Shown here: piece by piece, positions 46,728 through 46,910 of the stretch
Layout: each line of letters starts with the position of its first letter
Numbering within the stretch: position 1 is the stretch's first letter
Assembly (NCBI GenBank): GCA_016765535.1
Contig: JAESPQ010000089.1
Location: forward strand, 1-46,910
DNA from: Alteromonadaceae bacterium
GTDB taxonomy: Bacteria; Pseudomonadota; Gammaproteobacteria; Enterobacterales; Alteromonadaceae
Length of the DNA: 46,910 bases
Reading direction: 5' to 3'
The notes under the pieces: model-generated
What the model was told of the DNA's origin: nothing
Databases searched by the model: none
The model's input: the letters and a program-made list of their open reading frames with translations, nothing else
Made by a program: the position numbers and the translations under genes

Positions 46728-46786
46728 TAGGCTATCCCATTCTTGTTCATTTTTGTTATGTTTGATTATTGAATATAAATTATGGG

Positions 46787-46910
46787 ACTCATCAAACCAA
46801 GGTAACAGATAGAGTATTTGTAGGTCGGGCTTCAGCCCGTCAAATATAGATTGATGGCCTAAAGGCCAACCTACAAGTGTTACCCTAAAATATAGCTATT
46901 TGACCAGTCC
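46787..46910. repeat. 124-bp direct repeat, right copy, with REP doublet
   Basis: Identical to bases 1-124. The REP doublet hairpin lies at 46801-46884. The window stops exactly where the identity with the left end stops, so neither true repeat boundary nor the following DNA can be seen from here. Confidence 0.97.

Overview
The window looks like chromosomal DNA from a low-GC marine gammaproteobacterium of the Alteromonadales. A Colwelliaceae-type organism (Colwellia or Thalassotalea kind) fits best. The evidence is the AT-rich base composition, the block tig-clpP-clpX-lon-hupB-ppiD, the block pspF-sapABCDF next to pspABC-ycjXF, a phhAB-tyrR tyrosine locus, a 4.5S RNA gene, and the dispersed palindromic repeats typical of such genomes. 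Species assignment is inference. The first 124 bases are identical to the last 124 bases, so the sequence ends in the same repeat at which it begins. That is most simply a contig bounded by one repeat node, not a plasmid, because the content is housekeeping.

Layout. 1-4.4 kb: a REP-doublet hairpin, two paralogous flavin-dependent (tryptophan-type) halogenases and an aldo/keto reductase on the plus strand. 4.4-5.5 kb: AT-rich DNA with two small minus-strand genes of unknown function, a 16-bp tandem repeat and terminators. 5.5-9.4 kb: a lipoprotein M49 peptidase (DPP III type), then a divergent SLC45-like MFS transporter with an inverted REP pair between them. 9.4-12.7 kb: a 1097-residue membrane GGDEF-EAL protein. 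12.9-18.9 kb: a TPP riboswitch and the operon thiC-thiO-thiS-thiG-thiDE. 19.2-28.0 kb: trigger factor, ClpP, ClpX, Lon (with a clear heat-shock promoter), HU-beta and PpiD, i.e. the protein-quality block. 28.1-34.9 kb, minus strand: sapF, D, C, B, A and pspF. 35.1-39.3 kb: the divergent psp operon and ycjXF. 39.5-44.4 kb: phenylalanine/tyrosine catabolism, comprising phhA, phhB, tyrR, a fumarylacetoacetase and maiA, with candidate TyrR boxes. 44.5-46.8 kb: a DUF3014 protein, a PlsC-type acyltransferase, 4.5S RNA and a ComFB-family gene.

How the genes work together. ThiC makes HMP-P, the ThiD half of ThiDE phosphorylates it, ThiO/ThiS/ThiG make the thiazole, and the ThiE half joins them; the riboswitch senses the product. 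PhhA with PhhB turns phenylalanine into tyrosine, and MaiA and the FAH enzyme finish the homogentisate route; HPD and HmgA are not in the window. TyrR sits in the middle of this locus and probably controls it. The psp genes answer inner-membrane stress through PspF and sigma-54.

The less ordinary material is at the small scale: a tandem duplication of the sapB/sapC junction that leaves a 38-codon chimeric micro-ORF in the operon; a REP-type palindrome captured in frame inside the ThiD-ThiE linker; REP doublets of two families; and short tandem arrays, often of heptamers, that begin at or overlap stop codons. I did not find a CRISPR array, an insertion sequence, a prophage, a tRNA gene or a clearly new multi-gene system.
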